Source of the DNA: Dyadobacter soli
Lineage (GTDB): Bacteria; Bacteroidota; Bacteroidia; Cytophagales; Spirosomataceae
Length of the DNA stretch: 64,000 nt
Assembly (NCBI RefSeq): GCF_900101885.1
Contig: NZ_FNAN01000014.1
Location: 173,772-237,771, forward strand
Direction of reading: 5' to 3'
Each line of letters starts with the position of its first letter. Within the stretch, counting starts at the first letter, position 1. Positions 1 through 11,464 of the stretch are shown in pieces. The notes below the pieces were generated by a model, which worked only from the letters and a program-made list of their open reading frames with translations, was not told the origin of the DNA and ran no database searches. The position numbers and the translations under genes are program-made.

Positions 1-1151
1 TTTGCCTCTATCCGGCCGCTTTCAATGCCTTTTTCGATCAGATAATTTTTGACCGATTCCGCACGCTGGCGGGAGAGGTCGAGGTTTTTGTCAAAATCAC
101 CTACATTATCGGTATGGCCTTCCACCCGGATTTTGACGGTCGGGCTGTCGCGCATGACGTCCACGAGCCGGTTCAGCTCTTCGAACGACTCCGGTAGCAG
201 CGTGTATTGAGATGTTTCAAAATAAATATTGGGAAGCAAAATCGTCTCCCCGACGATCAGCGGCGTGAGGTATACGTCCTGGTTAAACGCTTTGCCGGAA
301 GAATCTCCCGGCGCCAGACTGAACGATGATCCGTAGTAACCACGGGCCATTACGCGAAATTTGTATTTCTCATCGGCATCGACTCCCACGCGATATTTTC
401 CCGACGACGACCGGATTTGCAGCGTATCACCACCTTCCATGTAGGAAAGTTGCGCCGCGATCGGCTCTTTTGTTTTCCCATTGTAGATGGTACCCTTCAA
501 AACAGCCATTTCGATCTCTTTTTTCGATGCCGGTGCAGGCTTTTGGGGCGTTTTAACCGGCGGTTTGGCAGCAGGTTTTTTGGCTGGCGCGGTGGTCTTG
601 GCTACCGGTTTCGAGGATTTCGTGGCGTCCTTCTTCAATGGGTTTTTGATATGGATACCATAAAAATTCCAGGACTGGTTGCCCGCCGAACTTCTGCCTT
701 CATAGAAATCGAACTCTTCGATTCCCGGCGTAAGTCTTTCGAAATAGGCCACAAAATCGACCGTATCGCCATTTGCTACGGCTGTTTTAGTGGTGGTAGT
801 GATATTTTCGGCCCTGATGAACTTGAATTTTTTGTCGATCTCACCTGGCTTATACAGCCGGGTTTCCGGATCGAGCCATATCTGGCTCTGGTCTTGCTTT
901 TGCGGTTGCGGAATGCGCGAATCGGGGAATGCGGGCATCCTGGGTTGCGAACGGAACTGCGGCTGCTGCGACTGCTTTTCAATGAATTGCAGGTGAATGA
1001 TCGTATTGGCGTCGGTCAGCTCTACTTTCCTGATTTTCACGTATGGTACCGACGATTCCTCTACTTTGGGGTTTTCAGTGACTTGCCCGAAGCTGGTATG
1101 GATGGATAGCAAAATGGCTCCAAAACTGGCCGAAAGCAATTTGAAATTCAT
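1..1151 (-). CDS. OmpA-family outer-membrane/peptidoglycan-binding protein, C-terminus cut by window edge
   Basis: The reading frame is open from ATG at 1149-1151 to the left edge, so the 3' end is missing. A signal peptide (about residues 1-22) is followed by an unclassified N-terminal region, a Lys/Pro/Ala-rich linker (about 185-210), a beta-sandwich module resembling carboxypeptidase-regulatory or CNA-B repeats, and from about residue 300 an OmpA-type peptidoglycan-binding domain with the motifs VEGHTDNVGD and LSRQRAESV. Members tether the outer membrane to peptidoglycan, and forms with this domain order are common in Bacteroidota. It is probably monocistronic, and no clear TAnnTTTG box was found upstream. 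Confidence 0.85.
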   Translation of the reverse strand, partial: MNFKLLSASFGAILLSIHTSFGQVTENPKVEESSVPYVKIRKVELTDANTIIHLQFIEKQSQQPQFRSQPRMPAFPDSRIPQPQKQDQSQIWLDPETRLYKPGEIDKKFKFIRAENITTTTKTAVANGDTVDFVAYFERLTPGIEEFDFYEGRSSAGNQSWNFYGIHIKNPLKKDATKSSKPVAKTTAPAKKPAAKPPVKTPQKPAPASKKEIEMAVLKGTIYNGKTKEPIAAQLSYMEGGDTLQIRSSSGKYRVGVDADEKYKFRVMARGYYGSSFSLAPGDSSGKAFNQDVYLTPLIVGETILLPNIYFETSQYTLLPESFEELNRLVDVMRDSPTVKIRVEGHTDNVGDFDKNLDLSRQRAESVKNYLIEKGIESGRIEA

Positions 1152-1235
1152 GGTGATATTGGGGTTTGTCCTAAATATCAGCAAGAACGCGCGAAAACCG
1201 GTGATAGTTTGTTAAAAATTGTTAAACCCAGAAAG

Positions 1236-1988
1236 TCACTGGTTTACAGCCATGAATGGTGCCCAAAAAGCAGGATCGTAGCGCTCCCACGCGTGGCAGG
1301 CGAAGGGTAGCTGATGATTTGTAAGCTCATAGGTCGCGGCCGGGCTCTTTTCAAATGCGAAGCGCAATGCCTCTTGCCAGTCGGGCAACTTCATGAAGAG
1401 TTTCATCGGTTTAAGCCGCGTGGCTTCCTGGCAGAAAAGCATGTCCTCATTCCCTTTCCAGGCCGGGTAGAAGGTGTTGTAGATTTTTAAATACCTTAGA
1501 ATGGACGGAATTCTCCGCAACGAGAGGCCGCCGTTCAGCACGACTCTCCGGGTCGATAATGCGTTTGCAAATTCCTGGGCCGATGCCGCGGGTAGGGAAT
1601 CAAATTCAGGCTGATGCAGCGACGGCGCACCAATGTAATCATAGCCTTTGGCACACCATTCTTTCAGCTCATCACGGAACACGAATGCGTCAAGCTGGTA
1701 AATGAGCATGTATTCGTAGGCCGTGAAAGTTTTGTAAAAATCAATGGAAACCATCAGCCGGTTATAGGCGTCGACTCCCTTGAAAAAGCTGTTGTCGAAA
1801 GACTGGAACGTAAGCGAGGGATATTCCTTTTGAAATGCAGAAAGGTCCAAACTTTCCGGCTTCACGACGATCACCGGATAATTGCCCAGTACGTGCATGC
1901 ATTGCCGCAGCGACGCCCGTTCCGCATCCGTCAGATCTGCCTGATATACCGGTATTACCACCGCCACCAACGACTTATTTCCAGCCAT
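1236..1988 (-). CDS. DUF5672 family protein (glycosyltransferase-like)
   Basis: This 250-residue protein carries the DUF5672 signature: an N-terminal strand VAVVIPVY, then YQLDAFVF, YDYIGAP, NGGLSLR, an ED acidic pair (GNEDMLF) and a C-terminal LPFACHAW. The order of these motifs resembles a GT-A fold with a DxD-like QLDAF element, so a nucleotide-sugar transferase role is likely but unproven. It lies directly downstream of a family 2 glycosyltransferase on the same strand (22 bp apart). The pair may act on the same surface glycan. There is no signal peptide, so it is presumably cytoplasmic. Confidence 0.75.
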   Translation of the reverse strand: MAGNKSLVAVVIPVYQADLTDAERASLRQCMHVLGNYPVIVVKPESLDLSAFQKEYPSLTFQSFDNSFFKGVDAYNRLMVSIDFYKTFTAYEYMLIYQLDAFVFRDELKEWCAKGYDYIGAPSLHQPEFDSLPAASAQEFANALSTRRVVLNGGLSLRRIPSILRYLKIYNTFYPAWKGNEDMLFCQEATRLKPMKLFMKLPDWQEALRFAFEKSPAATYELTNHQLPFACHAWERYDPAFWAPFMAVNQ

Positions 1989-2010
1989 TTTTCAATAATT
2001 ATCCAGTTTG

Positions 2011-2988
2011 TTATTCCAATAAATCGCCCATAAACGGCAGCCACCAGTCCCTGCTGCTGAACCCGTAATGGCCGCGTACCAGCTGACCTAGCACAGGTAT
2101 GACGCGTTTCAACCGGTTTTCGGGCAGCGCGGCGCGGATGTAAAAATGCTTTTGTGAGAGGTTCAATTTAGATAGCTTCTCCTTGGGGACGAACGGGAGC
2201 GCAAGGAGCAATAAATACATATCGTGTAGCTTGGCGGCCTTTTCCCCGAGCGGGACAAGTTTCAACTTCCGGTCACGGTTGAAACGATCAGCGAGCTGTA
2301 CTTTCTCGACTTTGTTGCCAAATCCCACCTGCTGGCTGGAATGAATGCGGTAGGAAACCAGGCATTCGGGAATAAAATCGATTTTGGCTTCCAGGCTCAG
2401 TACCATCGCTATCCAGGCGTCGTGGATCAGGTCCGGCACGTTTGTAGGGAAAGGCATCAGCCTTTTGAGGCAAGATTTACGGATCGCGAGCGTGGCGCCC
2501 GTTACTATAAAGCCCTTAAAAAGAATCTCGTGTGATTTGCCGCTTCGCCAAAGCTGCTGTCGTGCAGCGTCGAACTCGATTTCTTCCCAGATCGTGCCGC
2601 CCGCCGGTTGTGAGTCATCGCCAATCTTTTCGGCATCGCTGAAAACCGCGTCCAGGTCCGGGCGTGCATTCAGAAAAGCGACTTGCTTCTGCACCTTATC
2701 TTTCCGCCAGCGATCGTCCTGGTCGCAGCAAAATATTACGTCGCCCTCGCAGAGCGAAAGGCATTTTTCAAAATTTTTTGTCGAACCTAAATTTTCCTCG
2801 TTCACGTGGATCCGCACGGGGAATTTGCTGGTAGCAGCAAAAGATTTTATGATTTCAATAGTGTCGTCCTTCGATCTGTCGTCGCAAACAACCAATTCGT
2901 CCACCGAAACCGTCTGATCAGCAATGCTCTTCAACTGTTCGGGCAGAAACTTTGCCCCGTTGTAGGTACACATAGCCACTGAAATCAT
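2011..2988 (-). CDS. family 2 glycosyltransferase
   Basis: A GT-A family 2 glycosyltransferase of 325 residues. The N-terminus MISVAMCTYNGAKFL is the usual start of the family, so ATG at 2986-2988 is preferred over an upstream GTG/TTG extension in the same frame. The nucleotide-binding VVCDDRSKDDT and DxD-type FCCDQDDRW motifs are present, with an acceptor-side HDAWIAM motif near residue 200. The family transfers sugars from NDP-sugars, usually in O-antigen, capsule or exopolysaccharide synthesis. It is the first gene of a two-gene minus-strand unit with the DUF5672 gene. Acceptor and donor cannot be inferred. Confidence 0.85.
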   Translation of the reverse strand: MISVAMCTYNGAKFLPEQLKSIADQTVSVDELVVCDDRSKDDTIEIIKSFAATSKFPVRIHVNEENLGSTKNFEKCLSLCEGDVIFCCDQDDRWRKDKVQKQVAFLNARPDLDAVFSDAEKIGDDSQPAGGTIWEEIEFDAARQQLWRSGKSHEILFKGFIVTGATLAIRKSCLKRLMPFPTNVPDLIHDAWIAMVLSLEAKIDFIPECLVSYRIHSSQQVGFGNKVEKVQLADRFNRDRKLKLVPLGEKAAKLHDMYLLLLALPFVPKEKLSKLNLSQKHFYIRAALPENRLKRVIPVLGQLVRGHYGFSSRDWWLPFMGDLLE

Positions 2989-3092
2989 AATGTGTATTTT
3001 ATATTTTTGTAAAAGCTTCCCGGCCGTTTTAAGCGCCATAAAGTTACGTGGTTGAGCCGGGAATTAAACTAAAAGTTATTAAAAGCACCCGA

Positions 3093-3644
3093 ATGGCGTT
3101 ACCAGAACAGCTCAAAAAGGCGATTATCCAAATGCCTGCCAAAGAAAAGGATAAACTGCTCCTGAGACTGATCACGAAAGACAAAACCCTGAGCGACCGG
3201 CTCCATTTCGAGCTTATCGAAGACAGCGCCACCATTCCCGAACGACGGGAAGAACTGATGGGGCGGATCGTGCGTACTTCGAAATTCAACCAGAACACGC
3301 CCGGCTGGGTGCTGATGGACATGCGCGCATTGAGCGGCGACATTGCCTACCATGTGAAGGTTACGAAAGACAAAATCGGGGGCATCGAACTCAACCTTTT
3401 CCTGCTCAATACCTTTCTGGAAAGCTATTCGGACATTCTGCGGACCTATTCTTCCCGCGCCGACACCTGCGCATTGTACATTGCCAAAAAGGCGCAGGTT
3501 ATCCTCAACGGGCTGAGTAAACTGGACGAAGATTACCGCATTGATTACATTAAAGATGCAAACCGGATGCTGCAACTGGTATTTACCCTTTGTTCCAAAA
3601 TGTACGCCCGCCAAATGGAGCTGCCACAGGAAATCGAATTTTAA
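3093..3644 (+). CDS. conserved hypothetical cytoplasmic protein
   Basis: A 183-residue protein I do not recognise. ATG at 3093 (MALPEQLKKAI) is a better start than the in-frame GTG at 3048. The sequence is mostly amphipathic helix, rich in Lys/Glu/Leu, without signal peptide or membrane segment. A basic N-terminal stretch (KEKDKLLLRLI) precedes a helical body with the central motif MDMRALSGDIAYHVKVTKDK. It ends 14 bp before the cysteine hydrolase gene, which may be co-transcribed. Good codon usage and an uninterrupted frame support a real gene. No function is proposed. Confidence 0.7.
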   Translation: MALPEQLKKAIIQMPAKEKDKLLLRLITKDKTLSDRLHFELIEDSATIPERREELMGRIVRTSKFNQNTPGWVLMDMRALSGDIAYHVKVTKDKIGGIELNLFLLNTFLESYSDILRTYSSRADTCALYIAKKAQVILNGLSKLDEDYRIDYIKDANRMLQLVFTLCSKMYARQMELPQEIEF

Positions 3645-3658
3645 ACACACCATTCAAA

Positions 3659-4453
3659 ATGAAAAAGACCGCATTGCTGATCATCGACGCCCAGTTTGAT
3701 TTTTGTGATCCTAACGGGACCTTATATGTGCCGGGCGCCGAGAAGGACGTGGAGCGCATTGCCAACCTCATCGCGCTGGAAGGTGACCGGATCGACGCGG
3801 TATTTCTCACGCTCGATACCCATAAGGTGCTCGATATTGCACATCCGCTTTTCTGGGAGGATCAGAACGGCAATACGGTCGCGCCGTTTACATTGATTTC
3901 GAGTAAATCGGTGGAAGCGGGGAAATGGCTGCCGCGTTACCAGCCTGAATATGTTTTGAAATACCTGCAAACCCTCGAAGCGGAAGGCGAATTCCAGCAT
4001 TTCATCTGGCCGGAGCATTGCCTTATCGGGTCGAAAGGTGCTGCGATCGACGATACCCTCATGCGCGCGGTACTAGCGTGGACGCACCGCACCCGCCGCG
4101 ATTATCGTACAGTTTCGAAAGGCATTAACCCGCTGACAGAGCATTTCGGGGTATTTAAAGCCCAGGTTCCAGTCGAAAACGCGCCGGAAACGGAGCTCGA
4201 CGCGCGCTTCCTGGCAGAATTAAATGAATATGACCAGGTACTCGTGGCCGGCGAAGCGCGCTCACATTGCGTCGCGACCAGCATCCGGCAAATCGTGAAA
4301 TATGCACCGGCGCTGGCCGCCAAAACGATCGCATTGACGGACTGCATGTCCGACGTCCCCAACTTCGGCCATTTCGCCGATCCAATATTCGAAGAGGCAG
4401 CGAAAAGCGGCATGAAATTTTTGAAAGCGGGCCAGGTCTTTAAAGAAAACTAA
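3659..4453 (+). CDS. isochorismatase/nicotinamidase-like cysteine hydrolase
   Basis: This is a 264-residue member of the cysteine hydrolase superfamily. The start is ATG at 3659 (MKKTALLIIDAQ); an upstream in-frame extension would overlap the preceding gene. The catalytic triad is visible as Asp in LLIIDAQFDF, Lys in TVSKGINPLTEHFG and Cys in EARSHCVATS. A PncA-like metal site may be formed by the Asp and His residues in LDTHKVLDIAHP. Relatives hydrolyse nicotinamide or related amides. It is longer than typical PncA (about 210 residues), so the substrate is uncertain. Confidence 0.8.
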   Translation: MKKTALLIIDAQFDFCDPNGTLYVPGAEKDVERIANLIALEGDRIDAVFLTLDTHKVLDIAHPLFWEDQNGNTVAPFTLISSKSVEAGKWLPRYQPEYVLKYLQTLEAEGEFQHFIWPEHCLIGSKGAAIDDTLMRAVLAWTHRTRRDYRTVSKGINPLTEHFGVFKAQVPVENAPETELDARFLAELNEYDQVLVAGEARSHCVATSIRQIVKYAPALAAKTIALTDCMSDVPNFGHFADPIFEEAAKSGMKFLKAGQVFKEN

Positions 4454-4528
4454 ATGCCGATGCTTTTGGTTATAATAGTATCACATCATCATTCAAACTA
4501 ATATCATTATTCTTCCAATAACCCCGCT

Positions 4529-7400
<2,872 letters not shown>

Positions 7401-7405
<5 letters not shown>

Positions 7406-7432
7406 AAATGTGAAGTATGTCACTTATCTTAG
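7401..7432 (+). promoter_or_regulatory. promoter of the Xre/RES toxin-antitoxin operon
   Basis: TTTG at 7401-7404 is followed by 20 bp and then TATCTTAG at 7425-7432, one mismatch from the Bacteroidota -7 consensus TAnnTTTG. The -33 element lies at the very end of uvrA. Predicted transcription would start near 7440 and give a short leader before ATG 7456. The -7 box lies in the loop of the palindrome at 7410-7445. Confidence 0.55.
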
Positions 7433-7445
7433 TGACATACTTCAC
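7410..7445. promoter_or_regulatory. palindromic operator of the toxin-antitoxin operon
   Basis: A perfect 15-bp inverted repeat: GTGAAGTATGTCACT at 7410-7424 and its reverse complement at 7431-7445, separated by 6 bp (TATCTT). It ends 10 bp before the antitoxin ATG and covers the predicted -7 region. Xre-type antitoxins usually repress their own operon by binding such palindromes, so autoregulation is the likely role. It could secondarily act as a stem-loop after uvrA, but there is no T-run. Confidence 0.7.
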
Positions 7446-7455
7446 AGGAAATCTT

Positions 7456-7881
7456 ATGGCAGTACGGTCTTTTGAAGAAGAGTTTGTTCCTTACGGCAAG
7501 GAACCTGCTTCCGAATATTTAGTGGTCAAAACGTCCCGCGAAGGCGTCATGCGCTCCGCCGCAGATGGAATTTCCGATTTGGTGGGATTGACCGACAATG
7601 AAATCGCTTATGTGCTGGGTATGACGCCCCGTAATTTGCATCGCATTCAGGGAGAGAAACGCCTTGGTACCGATGCTTCCGAGCGGTTGTTGCTGCTTCG
7701 CAACGTGCTCATTCATGCATTGGATACCTTTGAGGGAAAAGAAAATGTCGTCAGGCATTGGCTGAGAACACCTATCACTTCGCTTAACGACCAATCGCCG
7801 CTGCAAATGATGGATACCGTTACGGGTTTCGGGCTGGTGGATAATGTGCTCGGGCGCCTGGATTATGGTTTACCTGCCTGA
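7456..7881 (+). CDS. Xre/MbcA/ParS-type antitoxin (DUF2384)
   Basis: A 141-residue antitoxin of the RES-Xre class. The ATG at 7456 (MAVRSFEEEF) is preferred because an earlier in-frame TTG would start inside the operator palindrome. The central part looks like an Xre helix-turn-helix (LTDNEIAYVLGMTPRNLHRI). The C-terminal half is the MbcA/ParS/Xre toxin-binding domain, with ASERLLLLRNVLIHALDTF and NVVRHWLRTPITSLNDQSPLQMMDT. The final residues (LGRLDYGLPA) fit the tail that plugs the toxin active site in studied homologues. It is followed after 11 bp by the RES toxin. Confidence 0.9.
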   Translation: MAVRSFEEEFVPYGKEPASEYLVVKTSREGVMRSAADGISDLVGLTDNEIAYVLGMTPRNLHRIQGEKRLGTDASERLLLLRNVLIHALDTFEGKENVVRHWLRTPITSLNDQSPLQMMDTVTGFGLVDNVLGRLDYGLPA

Positions 7882-7892
7882 TTGCGCTGCAT

Positions 7893-8357
7893 ATGCCACT
7901 GGTATACAGGATCACGCGCGAAAAATATCGGGCTGACGCGCTTTCGACCGAAGGCGCGCGGCTGTTCGGTGCGCGCTGGAACCCGAAAGGCTTCGGCGTA
8001 CTTTACACCACTTCTACTCCCGAACTCGGGCTCGTAGAAACCCTCGCACACGCGCCGGGCGTGCGCTACGAGGATCTTCCCAAATATTGGCTTTCGTCGA
8101 TTGAGATTCCGGATGACATACGGCATTATGCGCGGAAAGATCTCCCGGACTTTTGGCAGGACAAAACCTATAGCCGCACACAATTCTGGCTTAAAGACTG
8201 GCTCATCAAACCTGATGTACTCGGGATCAGCCTCCCGTCGGTGATCGTACCTTTTTCCACCAATATCATTCTCCATCCCGATCATCCGCTGTTTGCGGAC
8301 ATTAGACTCATTGCCCAGGAGCCGATCCCGATCGACCGGCGCTTGTGGCGCAGCTAG
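7893..8357 (+). CDS. RES-domain toxin (NAD+-depleting)
   Basis: A 154-residue RES-family toxin. The N-terminal MPLVYRITREKY and the RES signature GARLFGARWNPKGFGVLYTT are present, followed by PELGLVETLAH, with conserved Arg, Tyr and Glu residues expected in the active site, and a later SVIVPFSTNIILHP segment bearing the conserved Ser. Characterised family members (MbcT, Res) degrade NAD+ and arrest growth. It is the second gene of a two-gene operon, the usual Xre-then-RES order. All key residues are present and the length is normal, so it appears intact. Confidence 0.9.
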   Translation: MPLVYRITREKYRADALSTEGARLFGARWNPKGFGVLYTTSTPELGLVETLAHAPGVRYEDLPKYWLSSIEIPDDIRHYARKDLPDFWQDKTYSRTQFWLKDWLIKPDVLGISLPSVIVPFSTNIILHPDHPLFADIRLIAQEPIPIDRRLWRS

Positions 8358-8477
8358 CATTTGCTACTTCCCCGCATTCCGGTAAAATCGAGTGGCCTGA
8401 AACACTTTCCTCCCCGTATTCAACAGTAAAGACGCCCTGCGGGGGACTTATTCAGGCTAAACCAAAATCTGCATTTC

Positions 8478-9314
8478 ATGAAGTTATATAAGACCGAAAA
8501 TGGTATCCTCCTTGAAAACGAGGACATTTTCTACCGCCTCCACGAAACCGACTGGGACATTGTCGTGAACAGGAATAACCTGTACGAATGGCTGGAAGAT
8601 CAGACCAAAAGCCTCATCGCATTGACGTTCAGCGACGATTTTCCAATGCCCGAGGCGCTGGCACCGATCGGTACCCAGGAAGTGTGGGCTTCCGGCGTGA
8701 CGTATTTCAAAAGCCGCACGGCGCGGATGGAAGAATCCGAAAAAGCGGGCGGCGGCAGTTTCTACGATCGCGTGTACGAAGCAGAACGCCCGGAATTGTT
8801 CTTCAAATCGACGGCCTGGCGCGTAGTAGGCCATCATGGCACAGTCCGCATTCGTAAAGACTCAACCTGGGATGTGCCTGAGCCGGAACTGACCCTTTTC
8901 GCTACTTCGGAAGGCGCATTGGTAGGTTATACCATCGGAAACGACATGAGTTCCCGCAGCATCGAAGGCGAAAACCCGTTGTATTTGCCTCAGGCTAAGT
9001 CCTACACGGGCAGCGCAGCATTGGGACCTTGCCTTTATGTATTTAAAGAAAAGCTCGGTGCCGATACCGTGATCGACCTTTCCATCGTGCGCGGGGGCGA
9101 GGAAGTCTTTAACGGAGAAGTTACATTGGCCCAAATGAAGCGCAAGCCCGAAGAGCTGCTGCATTTCCTTTACCGCGAAATGGCGTTCCCGCAGGGTGCT
9201 TACCTGATGACCGGTACGGGTATCGTGCCATCCTCGGACTTTACATTGCAGGCCGGCGACATCGTCCACATTACCATCGAGCCGATCGGCACATTGACTA
9301 ATACAGTAGGCTGA
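8478..9314 (+). CDS. fumarylacetoacetate hydrolase family protein, possible 2-keto-3-deoxy-sugar-acid dehydratase
   Basis: A 278-residue FAH-fold enzyme. Metal ligands are Glu135 and Glu137 in VPEPELTL and Asp156 in GNDMSSR, with a catalytic-type Lys174 in LPQAKSYTG. This spacing and the overall length match the 2-keto-3-deoxy-D-arabinonate/xylonate dehydratase branch better than true fumarylacetoacetases, suggesting a role in pentose-acid breakdown. That assignment is inference, because no other pathway gene is adjacent. It is a single-gene unit closed by a strong terminator at 9322-9355. Confidence 0.85.
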   Translation: MKLYKTENGILLENEDIFYRLHETDWDIVVNRNNLYEWLEDQTKSLIALTFSDDFPMPEALAPIGTQEVWASGVTYFKSRTARMEESEKAGGGSFYDRVYEAERPELFFKSTAWRVVGHHGTVRIRKDSTWDVPEPELTLFATSEGALVGYTIGNDMSSRSIEGENPLYLPQAKSYTGSAALGPCLYVFKEKLGADTVIDLSIVRGGEEVFNGEVTLAQMKRKPEELLHFLYREMAFPQGAYLMTGTGIVPSSDFTLQAGDIVHITIEPIGTLTNTVG

Positions 9315-9321
9315 TAAAAAC

Positions 9322-9355
9322 AAAAAGCTGCGGGATCGGCTCCCGCAGCTTTTTG
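9322..9355 (+). terminator. rho-independent terminator after the FAH gene
   Basis: The stem AAAAAGCTGCGGGA pairs with TCCCGCAGCTTTTT around a 5-base loop, followed by TTTTT-G-TTTTT. It starts 8 bp after the stop codon at 9314. Because the A-run mirrors the T-run it can also serve the minus-strand gene ending at 9377. Confidence 0.9.
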
Positions 9356-9376
9356 TTTTTATCGTGATAGGTTTGC

Positions 9377-9760
9377 TTACGAATGGCTCAGTTTGGGAAT
9401 AAAGGTGAAAATCACACATTTCACCGCGCTTACCAGCTTGGTAACCATTGACTCCCCTTCACTTTCTTCAGACTCGCTTTCAAAAAATGCCGCCGGCCCT
9501 TCTTCCAGGATGCGCGCATTCAATGTCATCAATTCAGAACCCGGCATGCCAGCGTTTTTTACCACCTTCGCATGCTTCACCTGTACCGCTGCTTTCGCTT
9601 TCAGAACAGGCCTGGCCTTTCTCGCAATCGCCTTTTCAGTTACACATTCCTTGCCTGACTGCAACTTTCTGTGCGCTACGAACATATTATGCACGTAGCC
9701 CGTTGCGCTCGCTTGCAGGCTGATTATCAAGAGTAGTATTACGATTCTGAGTGTTTTCAT
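9377..9760 (-). CDS. small secreted protein of unknown function
   Basis: A 127-residue protein starting at ATG 9758-9760 (MKTLRIVILLLI), which gives a classical signal peptide cleaved near SLQASA. The mature part is strongly charge-polarised: a Lys/Arg/Ala-rich half (EKAIARKARPVLKAKAAVQVKHAKVVK) written here only by its character, then an acidic stretch FESESEESEGES. Two cysteines (in GKECVTEK and AVKCVIF) could form a disulfide. No family was recognised. A good promoter precedes it at 9828-9859. Confidence 0.65.
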   Translation of the reverse strand: MKTLRIVILLLIISLQASATGYVHNMFVAHRKLQSGKECVTEKAIARKARPVLKAKAAVQVKHAKVVKNAGMPGSELMTLNARILEEGPAAFFESESEESEGESMVTKLVSAVKCVIFTFIPKLSHS

Positions 9761-9827
9761 GGCTATATTCAATCGTTAAGAATCCCTGGTGAAACCGGAT
9801 GGAATTAGGTGTAACTCATTGACCTTA

Positions 9828-9859
9828 CAAATATATATGTTTTGTTAGGTATCTTGCAA
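9828..9859 (-). promoter_or_regulatory. TAnnTTTG promoter of the small secreted-protein gene
   Basis: Read on the minus strand: TTG (9859-9857), 21 bp, then TATATTTG (9835-9828), a perfect match to the Bacteroidota -7 box. It lies about 68 bp upstream of the ATG at 9760. Confidence 0.65.
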
Positions 9860-10035
9860 TACATAGTACCTTGTTTTTAACATTTTTTTCGAAAATTCTT
9901 TAAATGCTTCCAAAGTACCGTGGCTGGCCGGATAACAGATGTAAAAGTAATATAAAAGGTTGCTCGAGATATCCGGAAAAAGACGAACCGTCAAAATTTC
10001 CGTCTGAACAGTAGCAGGTTACGGATAAATTGCAA

Positions 10036-10068
10036 AAGCGCCGACGAGGAAAATCCCCGCCGGCGCTT
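10036..10068 (-). terminator. rho-independent terminator of der
   Basis: On the minus strand AAGCGCCGGCGGGG pairs with CCTCGTCGGCGCTT with two G-U wobbles and a short loop, followed by a TTTTGC tail. It is located 22 bp after the der stop codon. Confidence 0.75.
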
Positions 10069-10089
10069 CTCTTTTCTTATTCCTGACGA

Positions 10090-11400
10090 TTATTTCTCGC
10101 GGAAGAAAATCGTGATCGGGACACCCGAAAAATCGAAATTTTCGCGTAACCGGTTTTCGAGATAGCGCAAATAGGGCTCTTTCACATGCTTCGGATGGCT
10201 GCTGAAAAATACGAACGTCGGTGAAGGCGTCGGCAGCTGGATCATGTATTTGATATTGATATACTTCCCGCGGTGTGCCGGCGGAGGGTATTTTTCGATT
10301 TCCGCCTGCATTACCTCGTTCAGTTTCGAAGTCGAGATTTTCTTGGTTTTGTTTTGATAAACTTCCATGGCCTTCTCCATCACCTGGTGAATGCGCTGTT
10401 TTTCCACTACCGACGCGAAAATGATCGGCATGTAGTTCATCGGCGCCAATCTTTCCAGCAGCGCTTTCTTGTACTGATCGGCCGTTTTGGAATCCTTTTC
10501 AACCAAATCCCATTTGTTGACCATAATCACAATGCCTTTTTTCGCTTTGTCGGCCTGACCGATAATGTTCAGATCCTGGCCTTCGAGCCCGAGTGTAGCG
10601 TCGAGCAGGACGATACAAACGTCGGATTCTTCCATTGCTTTCACTGAACGAAGCGTGGAGTAAAACTCGATATCTTCCTTCACACGCGATTTCCGGCGGA
10701 TACCGGCGGTGTCGGTGAGGATAAAATTCATTCCGAATGCATTGTAATGCGTATGGATCGCGTCGCGGGTAGTACCTGCAATGTCCGTCACGATACTGCG
10801 GTCGGTGCCGGTGAGTACGTTCAGAAATGACGATTTACCTACATTCGGGCGTCCCATGATCGCGATGCGGGGAATGCCTTCTTCCGGGTTTTCGACGCCT
10901 GCGGTTTCGAAATGCGTGATTACTTTGTCCAGTAATTCACCTGTACCGAAGCCGGTTTGTGCGGAAATAGCGAAAATTTCATCGCCCAAACCCAATTCAT
11001 AAAACTCTCCTGCCGACTGATAACGTTCGGTCGTTTCAGCCTTATTGGCTACCAAATAAACGGGTTTATTAAAGCGACGGAGCACATTTGCGAAGTCTTT
11101 GTCGAGGTCGGTGAGGCCGGTCATGGTATCCACCATAAAAAGTACCACGGTCGATTCCTCGATCGCGAGCTCCACCTGGTCGCGGATCGCGCCTTCGAAA
11201 ATATCTTCGGAACCTACTACATAACCTCCGGTATCAATTACTGTGAAATATTGGTCGGTCCATTCGCCGTAGCCGTAATGCCTGTCACGGGTTACGCCGC
11301 TCTGGTTGTCCATAATCGCCTTCCGGCTTTCGGTGAGGCGGTTGAACAAAGTGGATTTGCCCACGTTCGGACGACCAACAATCGATATTACATTTGCCAT
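10090..11400 (-). CDS. der: Der (EngA), ribosome-assembly GTPase with two G domains
   Basis: The double-GTPase required for 50S subunit maturation, 436 residues. The start is ATG 11398-11400 (MANVISIVGRPNVGKST); an in-frame 16-residue extension is unlikely. G1 motifs GRPNVGKST and GRPNVGKSS, DTGG and DTAG G3 motifs, and NKAE/NKWD G4 motifs occur in tandem, followed by the KH-like C-terminal domain (PPAHRGKYINIKYMIQ). The gene follows era with 64 bp between them, on the same strand. Both genes act in ribosome biogenesis, so co-transcription is plausible. A terminator follows. Confidence 0.97.
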   Translation of the reverse strand: MANVISIVGRPNVGKSTLFNRLTESRKAIMDNQSGVTRDRHYGYGEWTDQYFTVIDTGGYVVGSEDIFEGAIRDQVELAIEESTVVLFMVDTMTGLTDLDKDFANVLRRFNKPVYLVANKAETTERYQSAGEFYELGLGDEIFAISAQTGFGTGELLDKVITHFETAGVENPEEGIPRIAIMGRPNVGKSSFLNVLTGTDRSIVTDIAGTTRDAIHTHYNAFGMNFILTDTAGIRRKSRVKEDIEFYSTLRSVKAMEESDVCIVLLDATLGLEGQDLNIIGQADKAKKGIVIMVNKWDLVEKDSKTADQYKKALLERLAPMNYMPIIFASVVEKQRIHQVMEKAMEVYQNKTKKISTSKLNEVMQAEIEKYPPPAHRGKYINIKYMIQLPTPSPTFVFFSSHPKHVKEPYLRYLENRLRENFDFSGVPITIFFREK

Positions 11401-11464
11401 TTTCTTACTATTAATATGATCCGAGCCGGTCTGGCACCTGCTCTTCATTCGTTTTATTTAAAAT

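Larger units (their letters stand above)
9773..10089. other. intergenic region between der and the secreted-protein gene
   Basis: A 317-bp non-coding stretch. The left part holds the promoter of the minus-strand secreted-protein gene (9828-9859). The right part holds the der terminator (10036-10068). The middle (9870-10020) is AT-rich at first and shows nothing I recognise: no ORF, tRNA or riboswitch. Confidence 0.6.
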
